A DNA stretch of 64,000 nucleotides from Lactobacillus sp. CBA3606 (GCF_002970935.1 NZ_CP027194.1:1054001-1118000); one strand, 5' to 3'. Counted from the stretch's first letter, positions 40,972-49,888 are shown. Made by a program: numbers and translations. Notes: generated by a model not told the origin, from the sequence alone.

Positions 40972-41580
40972 CTATAAATTATCCCAATCAAAATCACGAA
41001 CTTCTTGCTGGTTTGCCGCATTGGCATGCTTTAATTGGGTCGTGATTGTCACAAAAGTTTGAAAATCAGCAAATAATCCGGCTAACTTAGCTAACTTTTG
41101 TTGATCAATTAATTGCCCCTGGTCATCAAAGGCTTGTAGTGAATGCCCCAATAAAAATTCTGAACTGGGCATAATACGTGCTCGTAACTCAGGTGAATCC
41201 AGAATTTGTCGCAAGTGGGCTTGGGCTCTGGAAGTCCCTAATGACCCGTAAGAGGCCCCAATAATCATGACTGGTTTGTCGACAAAAGGATGGATATGAT
41301 AGGATAACCATTCCAAAGCGTTCATTAAAACGGCCGGCGCCGCATGATCATATTCAGGCGTACTAATGATAACGCCATCGGCTTGATCAATCTGGGCAGC
41401 AATGGTCTTAACTGCTGCCGGGACCTGTTTATCCGCCGGTTTGTTGAACATCGGTAATGCCTTAATCTCAACCAAGTCGATCTGCGCTTGGTCTGCAAAA
41501 TGAGTCTGCATAAACTGTAATAGCTGGCGATTAGTCGATTGATCCGAATTCGTGCCAGCGATTGCGATAAATTTTTGCAT
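40972..41580 (-). CDS. NADPH-dependent FMN reductase family protein
   Basis: Flavodoxin-like oxidoreductase of 202 residues: KFIAIAGTNSDQSTNRQLLQFM is the FMN phosphate-binding start, with ADGVIISTPEYDHAAPAVLMNALEWLSY and IIGASYGSLGTSRAQAHLRQIL further on. It is clearly paralogous to the first domain of the next gene, from which it differs by lacking the PAS-like domain and the flavinylation tail. The pair may work together, one as flavin reductase and one as tailed acceptor. AAGGAG precedes the ATG. Reported relatives reduce quinones, azo dyes or chromate; which applies here is unknown. Confidence 0.88.
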   Translation of the reverse strand: MQKFIAIAGTNSDQSTNRQLLQFMQTHFADQAQIDLVEIKALPMFNKPADKQVPAAVKTIAAQIDQADGVIISTPEYDHAAPAVLMNALEWLSYHIHPFVDKPVMIIGASYGSLGTSRAQAHLRQILDSPELRARIMPSSEFLLGHSLQAFDDQGQLIDQQKLAKLAGLFADFQTFVTITTQLKHANAANQQEVRDFDWDNL

Positions 41581-41620
41581 TTAATTCAGCTCCTTATATA
41601 ATTTAGGAATCGTTGTCTAT

Positions 41621-41649
41621 ATTGTAAACGATTTCACAATTTAAATCAA
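41621..41649 (-). promoter_or_regulatory. Promoter of the FMN-reductase operon
   Basis: On the minus strand TTGATT (41649-41644), 17-base spacer, TACAAT (41626-41621), 41 bases upstream of the ATG. Confidence 0.78.
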
Positions 41650-41669
41650 AGTGATATTTTGCTAATTCT

Positions 41670-41698
41670 AAAAAAGGGGCTTCTCCACGGTAGCCCCC
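41670..41698 (-). terminator. Terminator of the tyrosine phosphatase gene
   Basis: On the minus strand GGGGCT, loop, AGCCCC, then T6. It lies about 100 bases after the phosphatase stop and just upstream of the FMN-reductase promoter. Confidence 0.75.
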
Positions 41699-41799
41699 AC
41701 CTAATCAGTCAATATTCAGTTGCTGGTGCTGATTAATCACCAATCGGCTCAAGTATCGTGACTTGGACTAGTTAAATAACGCCGTCGTGCATTTCCGAC

Positions 41800-42591
41800 T
41801 TAATTTAAATAGATTTTTCTTAAATCTGACACTTCTTGTTTGGTTAAGTTCAATTCAGTCCGTAAATAATGTTCAATATTACCCGATTGCCGTTTGATTT
41901 CTGCTAATGCCGTATCTAAATAATCTTCATTCACAGACCAGAGCGCCTTAATGCTGGCAATTGTTGCTGCCGAAGCGCCTTGATTGGTGGCCGCTTGTAC
42001 AGCACTCGTAATGCGATCCGCCGAAGCCGTATTAGTTAATAAATAATCCTGCCGAATCGTTGCTTGGTCCACACCCAGGGCACTTAACAAATAAACTGCC
42101 CCCATCCCGGTACGATCCTTACCAGCTGTACAATGGAATAATAAAACATCGTCGGGCTGGTCATTGGCTAATAAACTATCAAAGAAACGCCGATATTCAT
42201 ATTTCGCATGCGCTTCATTGGCAATCATCCGATAGACCTTCAGCATGTGCCGATAGCCACTATCCGGATGAGTTTCCAAATCAGCAGTCATTTTATCCGT
42301 GCCATCCGAATTTTTAGTTTCATCTACATTAAAAACTGGCGCATACTGATACTTGGCCTGACCAGGGACCCGGTCGGGACTATCCAAAACTTCTTTCGGT
42401 GACCGAAAATCAATATCATAACGGACACCATATTGATCTAAGTAAGCTAAGTCAGTTTGCGTCAAGCTATCTAGGCCACCGCTTCGCAGTAATTTTTGCC
42501 ACTTCACGGTATGCCCATCTTTAGTCTGATAACCGCCTAATTCTCGGAAATTAAATCCTTGCTGTATTGGTAATACCCGCTGTTTTTCCAT
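41800..42591 (-). CDS. Tyrosine phosphatase (Y_phosphatase3 family)
   Basis: Predicted protein tyrosine or dual-specificity phosphatase, 263 residues. The active-site loop HCTAGKDRTGMGAVYLL carries the CX5R nucleophile near residue 154; upstream are NFRELGGYQTKDG and the conserved DIDFRSPKE, both typical of this bacterial family (LpdA/PtpB-like). It may act on phosphotyrosine, phosphoserine or phosphoinositides; the target is unknown. The ATG at 42591 lies eight bases after AGGTGG; a GTG four codons earlier overlaps that site. A cre-like sequence lies upstream. Confidence 0.88.
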   Translation of the reverse strand: MEKQRVLPIQQGFNFRELGGYQTKDGHTVKWQKLLRSGGLDSLTQTDLAYLDQYGVRYDIDFRSPKEVLDSPDRVPGQAKYQYAPVFNVDETKNSDGTDKMTADLETHPDSGYRHMLKVYRMIANEAHAKYEYRRFFDSLLANDQPDDVLLFHCTAGKDRTGMGAVYLLSALGVDQATIRQDYLLTNTASADRITSAVQAATNQGASAATIASIKALWSVNEDYLDTALAEIKRQSGNIEHYLRTELNLTKQEVSDLRKIYLN

Positions 42592-42638
42592 TGCACAATC
42601 CACCTATTCTATAAGTTATCACGCTTCTAGTTTAACAT

Positions 42639-42653
42639 TGCTAAGCGCTTTCG
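42639..42653. promoter_or_regulatory. Possible CcpA cre site
   Basis: The minus strand reads CGAAAGCGCTTAGC, matching the core AAAGCGCTT of the cre consensus TGAAARCGYTTNCA but with imperfect ends. It lies between the divergent phosphatase and carbonic anhydrase genes. Weak evidence. Confidence 0.35.
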
Positions 42654-42737
42654 CCGAGATAATGTTCATCATTAATTGACAAAGTTGCCGACGGTGGGAA
42701 AATAAGACTAAGCAACTAAAATACGGAGGTTTTTCAC

Positions 42738-43370
42738 ATGACATCAAATATCCAACCAACCAGCTGGCAACCGGTCGCTGGTAACCATCAATCACCACTC
42801 GATTTAGTCACGACCAATGCGGTCAGCTCACAGCTTTCAGCAATTAGTTGGCGCCGCTTGTATCAAGCCAAATCGCGGCTAGCCGATACAACCACCCTGA
42901 AAGTTGCTGGCAGCGGTGCAGCCTATTTAAACGACCGCGATTTTGCTTTTCAACAATTACATTTTCATATTCCAGCTGAACATTTAATCGATGGTCAAGC
43001 TGCACCAATTGAATGGCATCTCGTTCATCAAAGCGCCACTGGTCAGTTGGCCGTTGTTGCCATCTTTGGCCGGCTTGGCAAACCCAATGCCAGCTTTCAA
43101 GCCCTGTTAGATCAAGCCACGACAACTGGCGATGCTGACTTTGCCACCCCAATTGATTTAACTGAATTATTACCTGATACTGGCACCGTCTATCATTATC
43201 TAGGCTCATTAACAACGCCGCCATTCACCGAAACCGTTGAATGGTATGTCTGTAGCGATGCTGTGATGTTGGGCGTCGACCAATTAGCCGCCTACCAAGC
43301 ACAATTTGCCACTAACCAACGACCCGTCCAACCCTTGAACGAGCGACCAATCATTGCCGAACGATTTTAA
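42738..43370 (+). CDS. Alpha-type carbonic anhydrase, cytosolic
   Basis: Zinc enzyme that interconverts carbon dioxide and bicarbonate. At 210 residues it has the family motifs HQSPLDL near residue 17, LHFHIPAEH giving zinc ligands H75 and H77, EWHLVH giving H94, and YLGSLTTPPFTETVEWYV near the end. Bacterial alpha enzymes are usually exported; this one has no signal peptide. A bicarbonate supply fits the nearby carbamoyl-phosphate synthase and PurK, both bicarbonate users. ACGGAGG precedes the ATG. Monocistronic or with the hydrolase 18 bases downstream. Confidence 0.92.
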   Translation: MTSNIQPTSWQPVAGNHQSPLDLVTTNAVSSQLSAISWRRLYQAKSRLADTTTLKVAGSGAAYLNDRDFAFQQLHFHIPAEHLIDGQAAPIEWHLVHQSATGQLAVVAIFGRLGKPNASFQALLDQATTTGDADFATPIDLTELLPDTGTVYHYLGSLTTPPFTETVEWYVCSDAVMLGVDQLAAYQAQFATNQRPVQPLNERPIIAERF

Positions 43371-43387
43371 ATAAATGAGGTGTGTTT

Positions 43388-44197
43388 ATGCCCAAAAAAG
43401 TTAAATGGGGTTTAATTATTTGTGGTGTGTTTCTATTATCCATTATTGGGCTTGGACTGGCTACACAGTTGCATACTGATAAGACGAGTCACGTTATCAC
43501 TGATCAACGCCGACCCTTAATCATGGTGGGCGGCAGTAACAGCACCAAGACCGACTTTAAGTCATTAACCATGGCCCTCAACGCCCAACATCCGCACCCA
43601 ACCATTATGGTGACAGTTGATCGGCAACAGCACATTTCAGCGACGGCAACCCGCGTTGAAAACACCAAAATTGATGATACTTTAATCGTCATTTATTTTG
43701 AAAACAGTGCTGATACCAATGCAAACATCATCGTCCAAACTCAGGGCCTGGTCAAAGCCATGCGGTACTTAGCCGATCATTATCACGTCAAAACGGCAAA
43801 TGCCCTCGGTTACTCTAACGGTGGCTTAATTCTCAGTCGCTACGTTGCTGGCACTACTGCCAGTCAAACGGTCCCGCTTCACGACCTCATGTTGCTGGGA
43901 ACCCCCTTCTTGGGCACAGACGCCAAACAACCGGATCGCACGCTATTCGCGCCATTATTGACCCATAAAAAACGCTTTAAAACTTTACATGCGGTCATTA
44001 ATATTGCTGGTGATACCGGTAACGGTGACGATCAGGTCGTCCCACTCAGTAGCGTGACGGCGGGTGGACAGCTCTTTATGAACGAAGCTAAGCGTTACAC
44101 TGCCATGACCATCACCAAAAAAGAAATTAGTCACACGAATTTGATTCAAGATCATTATTTGGCTCGGCTGGTGCGCCAAAATATCTTAAACCAATAA
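43388..44197 (+). CDS. DUF915-type alpha/beta hydrolase, membrane-anchored
   Basis: The 269-residue protein has an N-terminal signal anchor (WGLIICGVFLLSIIGLGLA, about 7-25) and an alpha/beta hydrolase domain outside the membrane. The serine nucleophile is in ALGYSNGGLILSRYV; a late aspartate in NGDDQVVPLSS and a histidine in KKEISHTNLI complete a likely triad. It matches the DUF915 cell-surface lipase/esterase-like family common in lactobacilli. Substrate unknown. I chose the ATG at 43388, seven bases after GAGG, over the GTG two codons earlier. Confidence 0.85.
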   Translation: MPKKVKWGLIICGVFLLSIIGLGLATQLHTDKTSHVITDQRRPLIMVGGSNSTKTDFKSLTMALNAQHPHPTIMVTVDRQQHISATATRVENTKIDDTLIVIYFENSADTNANIIVQTQGLVKAMRYLADHYHVKTANALGYSNGGLILSRYVAGTTASQTVPLHDLMLLGTPFLGTDAKQPDRTLFAPLLTHKKRFKTLHAVINIAGDTGNGDDQVVPLSSVTAGGQLFMNEAKRYTAMTITKKEISHTNLIQDHYLARLVRQNILNQ

Positions 44198-44210
44198 TCC
44201 AGCAAGCCAA

Positions 44211-44340
44211 TCGTGACCAATTTTCATCTATTCAATACTAAATACGCATTTTGAAACAATTTCTATTAAATAGACGCTACTTACAAACCAAAAAACGATT
44301 CATCACGTCCTTAAAAGAACGTGCCTTCCTTGCCTAATTT
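44211..44340 (+). repeat. Interspersed ~130-bp repeat, copy A
   Basis: Begins TCGTGACCAA and ends TGCCTAATTT. It is nearly identical to the reverse complement of 50717-50845, with the shared core ATTAAATAGACGCTACTTAC. The hairpin part (around 44293-44336) is degenerate here. Copies A and B face each other across about 6.4 kb. Confidence 0.85.
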
Positions 44341-44362
44341 CAAAAAAGTAGGTTGACACAAT

Positions 44363-44413
44363 AAAATAGCCGCTTTAAGAATTCACGAAATTCTTAAAGC
44401 GGCTATTTTTTAT
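44363..44413. terminator. Bidirectional terminator between hydrolase and asparaginase genes
   Basis: A long stem ATAGCCGCTTTAAGAATT / AATTCTTAAAGCGGCTAT around ACGA, flanked by A4 and T6. Confidence 0.92.
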
Positions 44414-44481
44414 CGGCAAGACGATTAAAACGTGCGACCAAAATCCGGTTATTCTGCCGATGTCACGCTTGTTTTTTCAAT

Positions 44482-45456
44482 TTATGAATTAGCCGTAGCA
44501 ACAAAGTGTGCCAGCTTAGCGCCAGCCATGCCTGCACTGACCCCGACTAATAATTTAATCCGCGCCTTTTGCCCATTCAACCCCTGACAGAAAATCACGC
44601 CCATCTTTTTCAACTGGACACCCCCACCTTCGTAATCATAAACATCTTGGGCGATACCATTAAAGCAACGTGAGACCAAGACGACTGGAATGCCCTGATC
44701 AAGTAACGCTTGGACAGCAGGTAAGGTTACTGGTGGTAGATTACCAGCACCTAACGCTTCAATCACGACGCCATTAGTTGTTGGTTGCGCAATAGCTTCA
44801 AATAATTCTGGCCCCATACCGGCATACGCTTTAATCAAGAAAACATGATCCGCCACCGTTTCAATCGGACAGACGGTCGAACGTAATAAGGATTCAAAAA
44901 ACACAATGCCATGCTTAGCTACTAAGCCAATCGGGCCAAAAGTCGGCGTCCGAAATGTGGCGACATTCGTGGTATGCGTCTTGGTCACATACCGGGCCGA
45001 ATGAATTTCATCATTCATCACGACCAAGACCCCTTTATCAGCAGCATCAGGGGTACTGGCCGTTTGAATTGCAGTTTCTAAATTGTGCAGGCCGTCGGAA
45101 CCAATCTCATTGGCCGACCGCATGGCGCCAGTGACCACGACTGGCAACTCGTTTGGTAACGTTAAATCTAAAAAGTAGGCGGTTTCTTCTAAGGTATCAG
45201 TCCCGTGGGTTACCACCACCCCGTCAATGCCCTCATGCGCCGCCTGGGCAATGCGTTGTTTTAGTGCCAACATCTGGATTGGCGTCATATGTGGTGACGG
45301 CAAATTAAAAATATCTTCCGTTTCCAATTGGATTTCACCACTAAATGGATTTTCATAACTATCCAACGGATTTTGCGCCCCCGGTGCCATATTACCTGCA
45401 GCATCAGCTGACATCGCAATTGTACCACCTGTATGTAACACTAATATCTTCTTCAC
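44482..45456 (-). CDS. ansA: L-asparaginase, type I (cytosolic)
   Basis: Hydrolyses asparagine to aspartate and ammonia. At 324 residues with no signal peptide it fits the type I cytosolic class. The first catalytic threonine is in ILVLHTGGTIAMS and the second in VVTHGTDTLEETAYFLDL; VVTGAMRSANEIGSDG follows. The GTG at 45456 is preceded by GGAGG ten bases upstream; the ten extra codons before it have no start with a ribosome site. Aspartate made here could feed the pyrB and purC reactions. Confidence 0.92.
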   Translation of the reverse strand: MKKILVLHTGGTIAMSADAAGNMAPGAQNPLDSYENPFSGEIQLETEDIFNLPSPHMTPIQMLALKQRIAQAAHEGIDGVVVTHGTDTLEETAYFLDLTLPNELPVVVTGAMRSANEIGSDGLHNLETAIQTASTPDAADKGVLVVMNDEIHSARYVTKTHTTNVATFRTPTFGPIGLVAKHGIVFFESLLRSTVCPIETVADHVFLIKAYAGMGPELFEAIAQPTTNGVVIEALGAGNLPPVTLPAVQALLDQGIPVVLVSRCFNGIAQDVYDYEGGGVQLKKMGVIFCQGLNGQKARIKLLVGVSAGMAGAKLAHFVATANS

Positions 45457-45501
45457 TTGTTCATTTCCTCCTAGCCGTACGACCAAATCTTAGTAAGCAT
45501 A

Positions 45502-45530
45502 ATTTTAGGCCAGGCTAGCGTTGATTGCAA
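45502..45530 (-). promoter_or_regulatory. Promoter of ansA
   Basis: On the minus strand TTGCAA (45530-45525), 17-base spacer, TAAAAT (45507-45502), 46 bases before the GTG. Confidence 0.75.
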
Positions 45531-45597
45531 TCACAAAACCACGTCTCTTCTAATAATGTTACTGGTCCATCAGCAGAATGCCACAATTAATCATCAA

Positions 45598-45650
45598 AAC
45601 AAGAAACGATTCATCACGTCTTTAAAAGAACGTGTTTCCTCGCCCAATTT
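45598..45650 (+). repeat. Interspersed repeat, partial copy C
   Basis: About 53 bases matching the right end of copy A: AACGATTCATCACGTC, then TTAAAAGAACGTG and GCCCAATTT. It lies just upstream of the ABC-cassette promoter. Confidence 0.8.
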
Positions 45651-45661
45651 AAAAAAAAGCA

Positions 45662-45707
45662 TTGACAGATTAGTCCATCACCCTTATAGTTAGTTACATA
45701 AGTAATT
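45662..45707 (+). promoter_or_regulatory. ABC-cassette promoter with adjoining operator-like dyad
   Basis: TTGACA (45662-45667), 17-base spacer, TATAGT (45685-45690). Directly downstream is a dyad AGTTAC-ATAA-GTAATT (45692-45707) that would cover the transcription start. The cassette encodes a YtrA-type GntR regulator, whose family commonly represses its own operon, so this dyad is a candidate operator. Confidence 0.7.
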
Positions 45708-45751
45708 AACCGCATAACAAACGAGCAACTAAAAAAAGGAGTTATTCAATT

Positions 45752-46510
45752 ATGACAAGCAATCCAATCATGACAGTCACCGACCTTCACAAAACTTACG
45801 GCAAAGCCGGTAGTAAACAATACGAAGCTTTAAAGGGTATCAACTTCAACGTTAACGCTGGTGAATTCGTCGGCATCATGGGCGCTTCTGGTTCTGGGAA
45901 GACGACGTTACTCAACATGTTAGCCACCTTGGACAAACCAACTAGCGGGCAGGTCACCATTAATCAACAACCAATTACCCATTTAAAGGGCAATCAATTA
46001 GCTGATTTCCGGGCAAAAGAAATTGGGTTTATTTTCCAAGACTTCAACTTGTTAGAAACGATGACCGCTTATGAAAATATCGCCTTACCATTAACGCTTC
46101 AAAATACACCGGCGAAAAAAATTAAACCGGCAGTGGCTGCCGTTGCTACCCATTTAGGCATCAACGACTTCTTAACGAACTATCCTAATGAACTGTCGGG
46201 TGGTCAAAAGCAACGGGTGGCCGCCGCGCGGGCGCTCATCAACGAACCTGCCATTCTATTTGGTGATGAACCCACTGGGGCATTGGATTCAAAATCAGCG
46301 CGCGAATTATTAGAGCTATTTACCACCATCAACGCCGCACAAGCCGTTTCAATCTTGTTAGTCACCCATGATCCTTTTTCTGCCAGTTACTGTCAACGTA
46401 TTTTATTCATCAAGGATGGGCAGATCGAACAAGAATTAAAACGTGGGACCCAAACTAGACAAGCCTTTTATCAACAAGTACTCGATACCCTTGGCACATT
46501 CGAACAATAG
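45752..46510 (+). CDS. ABC transporter ATPase, BceA/MacB-like
   Basis: The 252-residue ATPase has Walker A GASGSGKTTLLNMLA, Q-loop IFQDFNLLETMTAYENI, signature LSGGQKQRVAAARAL and Walker B LFGDEPTGALDSKSA. These are typical of the lolD/BceA subfamily, whose complexes export or sense antimicrobial peptides. The permease with a large extracellular loop follows 14 bases later. Unlike Bce systems, no histidine kinase or response regulator is adjacent; a GntR regulator lies three genes downstream instead. Confidence 0.92.
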   Translation: MTSNPIMTVTDLHKTYGKAGSKQYEALKGINFNVNAGEFVGIMGASGSGKTTLLNMLATLDKPTSGQVTINQQPITHLKGNQLADFRAKEIGFIFQDFNLLETMTAYENIALPLTLQNTPAKKIKPAVAAVATHLGINDFLTNYPNELSGGQKQRVAAARALINEPAILFGDEPTGALDSKSARELLELFTTINAAQAVSILLVTHDPFSASYCQRILFIKDGQIEQELKRGTQTRQAFYQQVLDTLGTFEQ

Positions 46511-46524
46511 AAAGGAACTTCTCA

Positions 46525-48315
46525 ATGTTAACCAAACTTGCTATGACCGGTTTTAAACATCGTTGGCGTGATTATCTCGTCCTATTCTCCGGTTTAATTA
46601 TGTCCAGTGCCATCTTCTATATGTTCGAAGCCTTGGCAACTAATCAAACTTTTCTCAAACAAAATACCAGCATCAGTATGGTCGGCTTTATTTTCCAATT
46701 TGGTTCGGTCCTCCTGACCATCATTACCTTGGTCTATATCGGTTACGCCAATTCATTTTTGCTGAGTATGCGCAAACGTGACTATGGCCTCTTCATGTTA
46801 GTCGGCGCCCGCAAAGGTAAAATCGGCCAATTAATTTGGCTAGAAACCTTACTAGTCGGCATCACTGCGACCATCATCGGTATCTTGGTCGGACTGTTGT
46901 TAACAGCTGGAATCAGTCAATTATTAATTACCAGCTTAGGACTGACCTTACACCATTTGTCCGCGTGGTATTTACCAGCGGCCGTCACAACCTTACTACT
47001 CTATTTAGGGTTATTCTTATTAGCCGGTCTATTCAACTTAATTACCTTAACCAAGACCCCGGCTTTGAAACTATTACACAGTAATGACCAACCCAATCGG
47101 CCACAACTAAAACCAATTCGGCAACTGATCGAAGTCATCATTGGCCTCATCTCAATTGGCGTCGGCTACTGGTCAATGGCCCATTTAGGCGACCTACAAC
47201 TGGCTGGTATTGGCATTGCGTTAGTGACAATTGTTGTCGGCACTTACTTGTTGTTCAACGCGGTCTTTGTTTGGCTAGTGGTTTTATTAAAGCGGCTACC
47301 ATTCGCGCAACGCGGTTTAAATGGCTTTACGTTATCACAACTCGGTTTTCGAATTCGGAATTACACCAAAATTTTAGCAATTGTTGCCATGTTATTTGCT
47401 TTGGCATTAGGCGCAATCACAACTGGGATGGGCTTTCATCGTCAGGCCCCGTTAATGGCTGCCGCTAGTAACGCCTACGATATGGGGCTCGTTAATGCGA
47501 CTACTGCCGAAAAGCAACAAGTCACTAAGCTACACCCAACGCGTCAAGCAACTTATCACTTTAAAGTTGGTAAAAAAGCGATCTATTATCAAGCCACTGA
47601 TTTTAATCAACAGCCATTCACGACAGTTGAAAGCCATGGTAAAGATCAATTAACTTTCAAGTCGCAAACGAATAATGCCCAGCAGTTTAAAAAATCAACT
47701 TTTAGTTATCAGCTGGCCCAACTTCAAGGTAGTGCTAATCAACAATTGCCAGCAATTTTAGTTTCAGCTAAGACATTTGCCCAATTACCACAACCTTCAA
47801 AACAATTATTAATCTTTGCAACCAAAGATGTGACCGCTCAGTTACCAGCTCTAAAACAGTTAGCGCAGCACCAACAACAACGTGATACTGGCCTAAAGGC
47901 TGAAAACTTAGGTGGCCGTTATGGCTACTACCAGCTGCTTAACGGGATGTACTCAGGCTTAGAATTCATGGGCTTTTTCTTAGGGGTCGCCTTCTTAGCA
48001 ATGTTAGCCAGTTGTCTAATGTTCAAAATCTTGTCGGGGGCCGCAGCTGACCGGCAACGTTATCAGATGTTAACCAAGATTGGTACCCGTTCAGCCTACC
48101 AGAATCAGGCTTTGGCTAAAGAAATTGGGATTCTCTTTGCTTTACCTGGTATTGTCGGGGTCGTGCATGTTTTATTCGGCCTACAAATGTTCAAGTTCTT
48201 GATGGTTGGCTCACCTTATGTCGGCATCTGGTTACCATTCGTCATTTTTGCCGTCCTCTATCTGAGCTACTACTTGATTACAGTCCACATTTATCGGCGC
48301 ATTGTTTTGCATTAA
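46525..48315 (+). CDS. ABC transporter permease, BceB-like (FtsX domains)
   Basis: Integral membrane partner of the upstream ATPase; 596 residues with about ten helices. It has two FtsX-like domains (SFLLSMRKRDYGLFMLVGARKGKIGQLIWLE near residue 85 and a second near 490-590) separated by a roughly 190-residue external loop (about 315-475). This build is that of BceB/VraE peptide-detoxification permeases. Likely role: resistance to cell-envelope peptides; the ligand is unknown. Confidence 0.9.
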   Translation: MLTKLAMTGFKHRWRDYLVLFSGLIMSSAIFYMFEALATNQTFLKQNTSISMVGFIFQFGSVLLTIITLVYIGYANSFLLSMRKRDYGLFMLVGARKGKIGQLIWLETLLVGITATIIGILVGLLLTAGISQLLITSLGLTLHHLSAWYLPAAVTTLLLYLGLFLLAGLFNLITLTKTPALKLLHSNDQPNRPQLKPIRQLIEVIIGLISIGVGYWSMAHLGDLQLAGIGIALVTIVVGTYLLFNAVFVWLVVLLKRLPFAQRGLNGFTLSQLGFRIRNYTKILAIVAMLFALALGAITTGMGFHRQAPLMAAASNAYDMGLVNATTAEKQQVTKLHPTRQATYHFKVGKKAIYYQATDFNQQPFTTVESHGKDQLTFKSQTNNAQQFKKSTFSYQLAQLQGSANQQLPAILVSAKTFAQLPQPSKQLLIFATKDVTAQLPALKQLAQHQQQRDTGLKAENLGGRYGYYQLLNGMYSGLEFMGFFLGVAFLAMLASCLMFKILSGAAADRQRYQMLTKIGTRSAYQNQALAKEIGILFALPGIVGVVHVLFGLQMFKFLMVGSPYVGIWLPFVIFAVLYLSYYLITVHIYRRIVLH

Positions 48316-48338
48316 GCTTTTGGAGGAGGAAATAAATC

Positions 48339-48617
48339 ATGGTATACTTTGGATTAGTCACTTTGTTAATCGTTATTACACCCATCCACCGTTTCGGTCT
48401 GGCCAATCGCCAGACCTTTTGGCTAGGCGGGCTCATGCCAATCCTGTGGCTCGTTGTGAATGGCATCATCGCCAATATCACATTGTATGCGCATCAAGAT
48501 ATGCTCTTGGCAGTGCTTGGTACCCTCTTACTCGGTTCAAGCTGGGTTGCCGCTCGGATTGACCGAACGGAACACCAATTACCCTTAATTCACCACCACA
48601 AGGTTGCGGCCAAATAA
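48339..48617 (+). CDS. Small membrane protein, 92 aa
   Basis: Unrecognised protein with about three hydrophobic helices (FGLVTLLIVITPI, FWLGGLMPILWLVVNGIIANI and DMLLAVLGTLLLGSSWVAARI) and a histidine-rich tail (HQLPLIHHHKVAAK). A very strong GGAGGAGG site lies nine bases before the ATG. It sits between the BceB-like permease and the GntR regulator, so it probably belongs to the same operon and may be an accessory membrane subunit. Confidence 0.75.
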   Translation: MVYFGLVTLLIVITPIHRFGLANRQTFWLGGLMPILWLVVNGIIANITLYAHQDMLLAVLGTLLLGSSWVAARIDRTEHQLPLIHHHKVAAK

Positions 48618-48647
48618 CGATTAACCCACTGCAATGAGGTGAAAAAT

Positions 48648-49016
48648 ATGCAGTTCAACTTTAATAGTACTGAACCAATCTACTTGCAAGTCGCTGATCA
48701 AATCGAAGAAGCCATCTTCGCGCAAACCTTTGCCGAGGGGGAACAGATTCCTTCAACCACTGAAATTTCAAAAGAGTTTCATATTAATCCGGCCACTGTT
48801 TTAAAGGGCATGAATATCTTAGTCGATGCCAGCCTCATCGAAAAGCGACGCGGGGTCGGCATGTTCGTGATTGCCGGCGCTCAAAGTCGGATTGTCGCAA
48901 AACGCCGTGATCAATTTTATGATGACTACGTTAAAAATCTCGTGAGTGAGGCACGTAAACTTCATATCACTAAACAAGAACTGGCACAACTAATTGAACG
49001 GGGGTTTTCAGCATAA
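48648..49016 (+). CDS. GntR-family regulator, YtrA type
   Basis: The 122-residue protein has the GntR winged helix (NSTEPIYLQVADQIEEAIFAQTFAEGEQIPSTTEISKEFHINPATVLKGMNILVDASLIEKRRGVGMFV) and only a short helical tail, the hallmark of the YtrA subfamily that controls ABC-transporter operons. The ATG at 48648 lies eight bases after GAGG; a GTG three codons earlier overlaps it. It overlaps the next ATPase gene by one base (TAATG). Confidence 0.9.
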   Translation: MQFNFNSTEPIYLQVADQIEEAIFAQTFAEGEQIPSTTEISKEFHINPATVLKGMNILVDASLIEKRRGVGMFVIAGAQSRIVAKRRDQFYDDYVKNLVSEARKLHITKQELAQLIERGFSA

Positions 49017-49888
49017 TGGGGATTCAAATTCAAGCGCTCAACAAGCGCTTCCATCACCAACAAATTCTAGATAATATTAATTTGACTATCGAGCCTAATA
49101 AGATTTATGGGCTCTTAGGTCGTAACGGCGCCGGTAAAAGTACGTTACTCAACATTATTAGCAATCGGATTTTTGCCGACAGTGGTACCCTCACTTTAGA
49201 TGAGGAATCACTGCCCGATAATGATCACGTGTTAAATAATATCTATTTGATGAGTGAAGTTAATCTATACAATGAACGAGCCCGGCTCAATAAGCTCTTC
49301 AAAACGACCGCCCTTTTCTACGGTAGCTTTGATTTGGCTTATGCGACAGAACTAGCTGATAAATTTGGCTTAGATTTAACTTCCCGGTTTGGTAAATTAT
49401 CAACTGGGTATCGCTCTATTTTCAAATTAATTGTGGCCCTGTGCGTCCCCGCCGATTATATTTTCTTAGATGAACCAGTACTTGGATTAGATGCTAATCA
49501 CCGTGAATTATTTTACCAAGAATTGCTTGAAACCTATGCAGAGCGACCACGGACGTTTGTGATTTCGACCCACTTGATCGAAGAAATTACGAATTTAATC
49601 GAGCACGTTTTCATCTTAAACGACCACCAAATTGTCGTTAATGGCGACATTTCCGATATTTTGGACCGGGCCTATACCATCACTGGGCCACAAAAAGAGG
49701 TGCAACAATACACACAAGGGTTGAACATCATCGGTGAAGACCACCTTGGGGGTATTACCGCCCATTATGTTTATGGCCCGTTGGAAGACGATCGACCACT
49801 TCCAGATACGGTTCAGCTGGAACATGCTGACCTACAAAAATTGTTCGTTAACTTGACGAATACCAAGGAGGAAGCACATGTCAACTAA
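49016..49888 (+). CDS. ABC transporter ATPase, YtrB-like
   Basis: The 290-residue ATPase has Walker A GLLGRNGAGKSTLLNII, Walker B YIFLDEPVLGLDANHRE and the His-switch STHLIEEITNLIEHV. The ABC signature reads LSTGYRSIFKL, a variant of LSGGQ that is seen in other YtrB-like ATPases. A C-terminal extension of about 75 residues follows. It overlaps the downstream permease by 11 bases. Confidence 0.9.
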   Translation: MGIQIQALNKRFHHQQILDNINLTIEPNKIYGLLGRNGAGKSTLLNIISNRIFADSGTLTLDEESLPDNDHVLNNIYLMSEVNLYNERARLNKLFKTTALFYGSFDLAYATELADKFGLDLTSRFGKLSTGYRSIFKLIVALCVPADYIFLDEPVLGLDANHRELFYQELLETYAERPRTFVISTHLIEEITNLIEHVFILNDHQIVVNGDISDILDRAYTITGPQKEVQQYTQGLNIIGEDHLGGITAHYVYGPLEDDRPLPDTVQLEHADLQKLFVNLTNTKEEAHVN

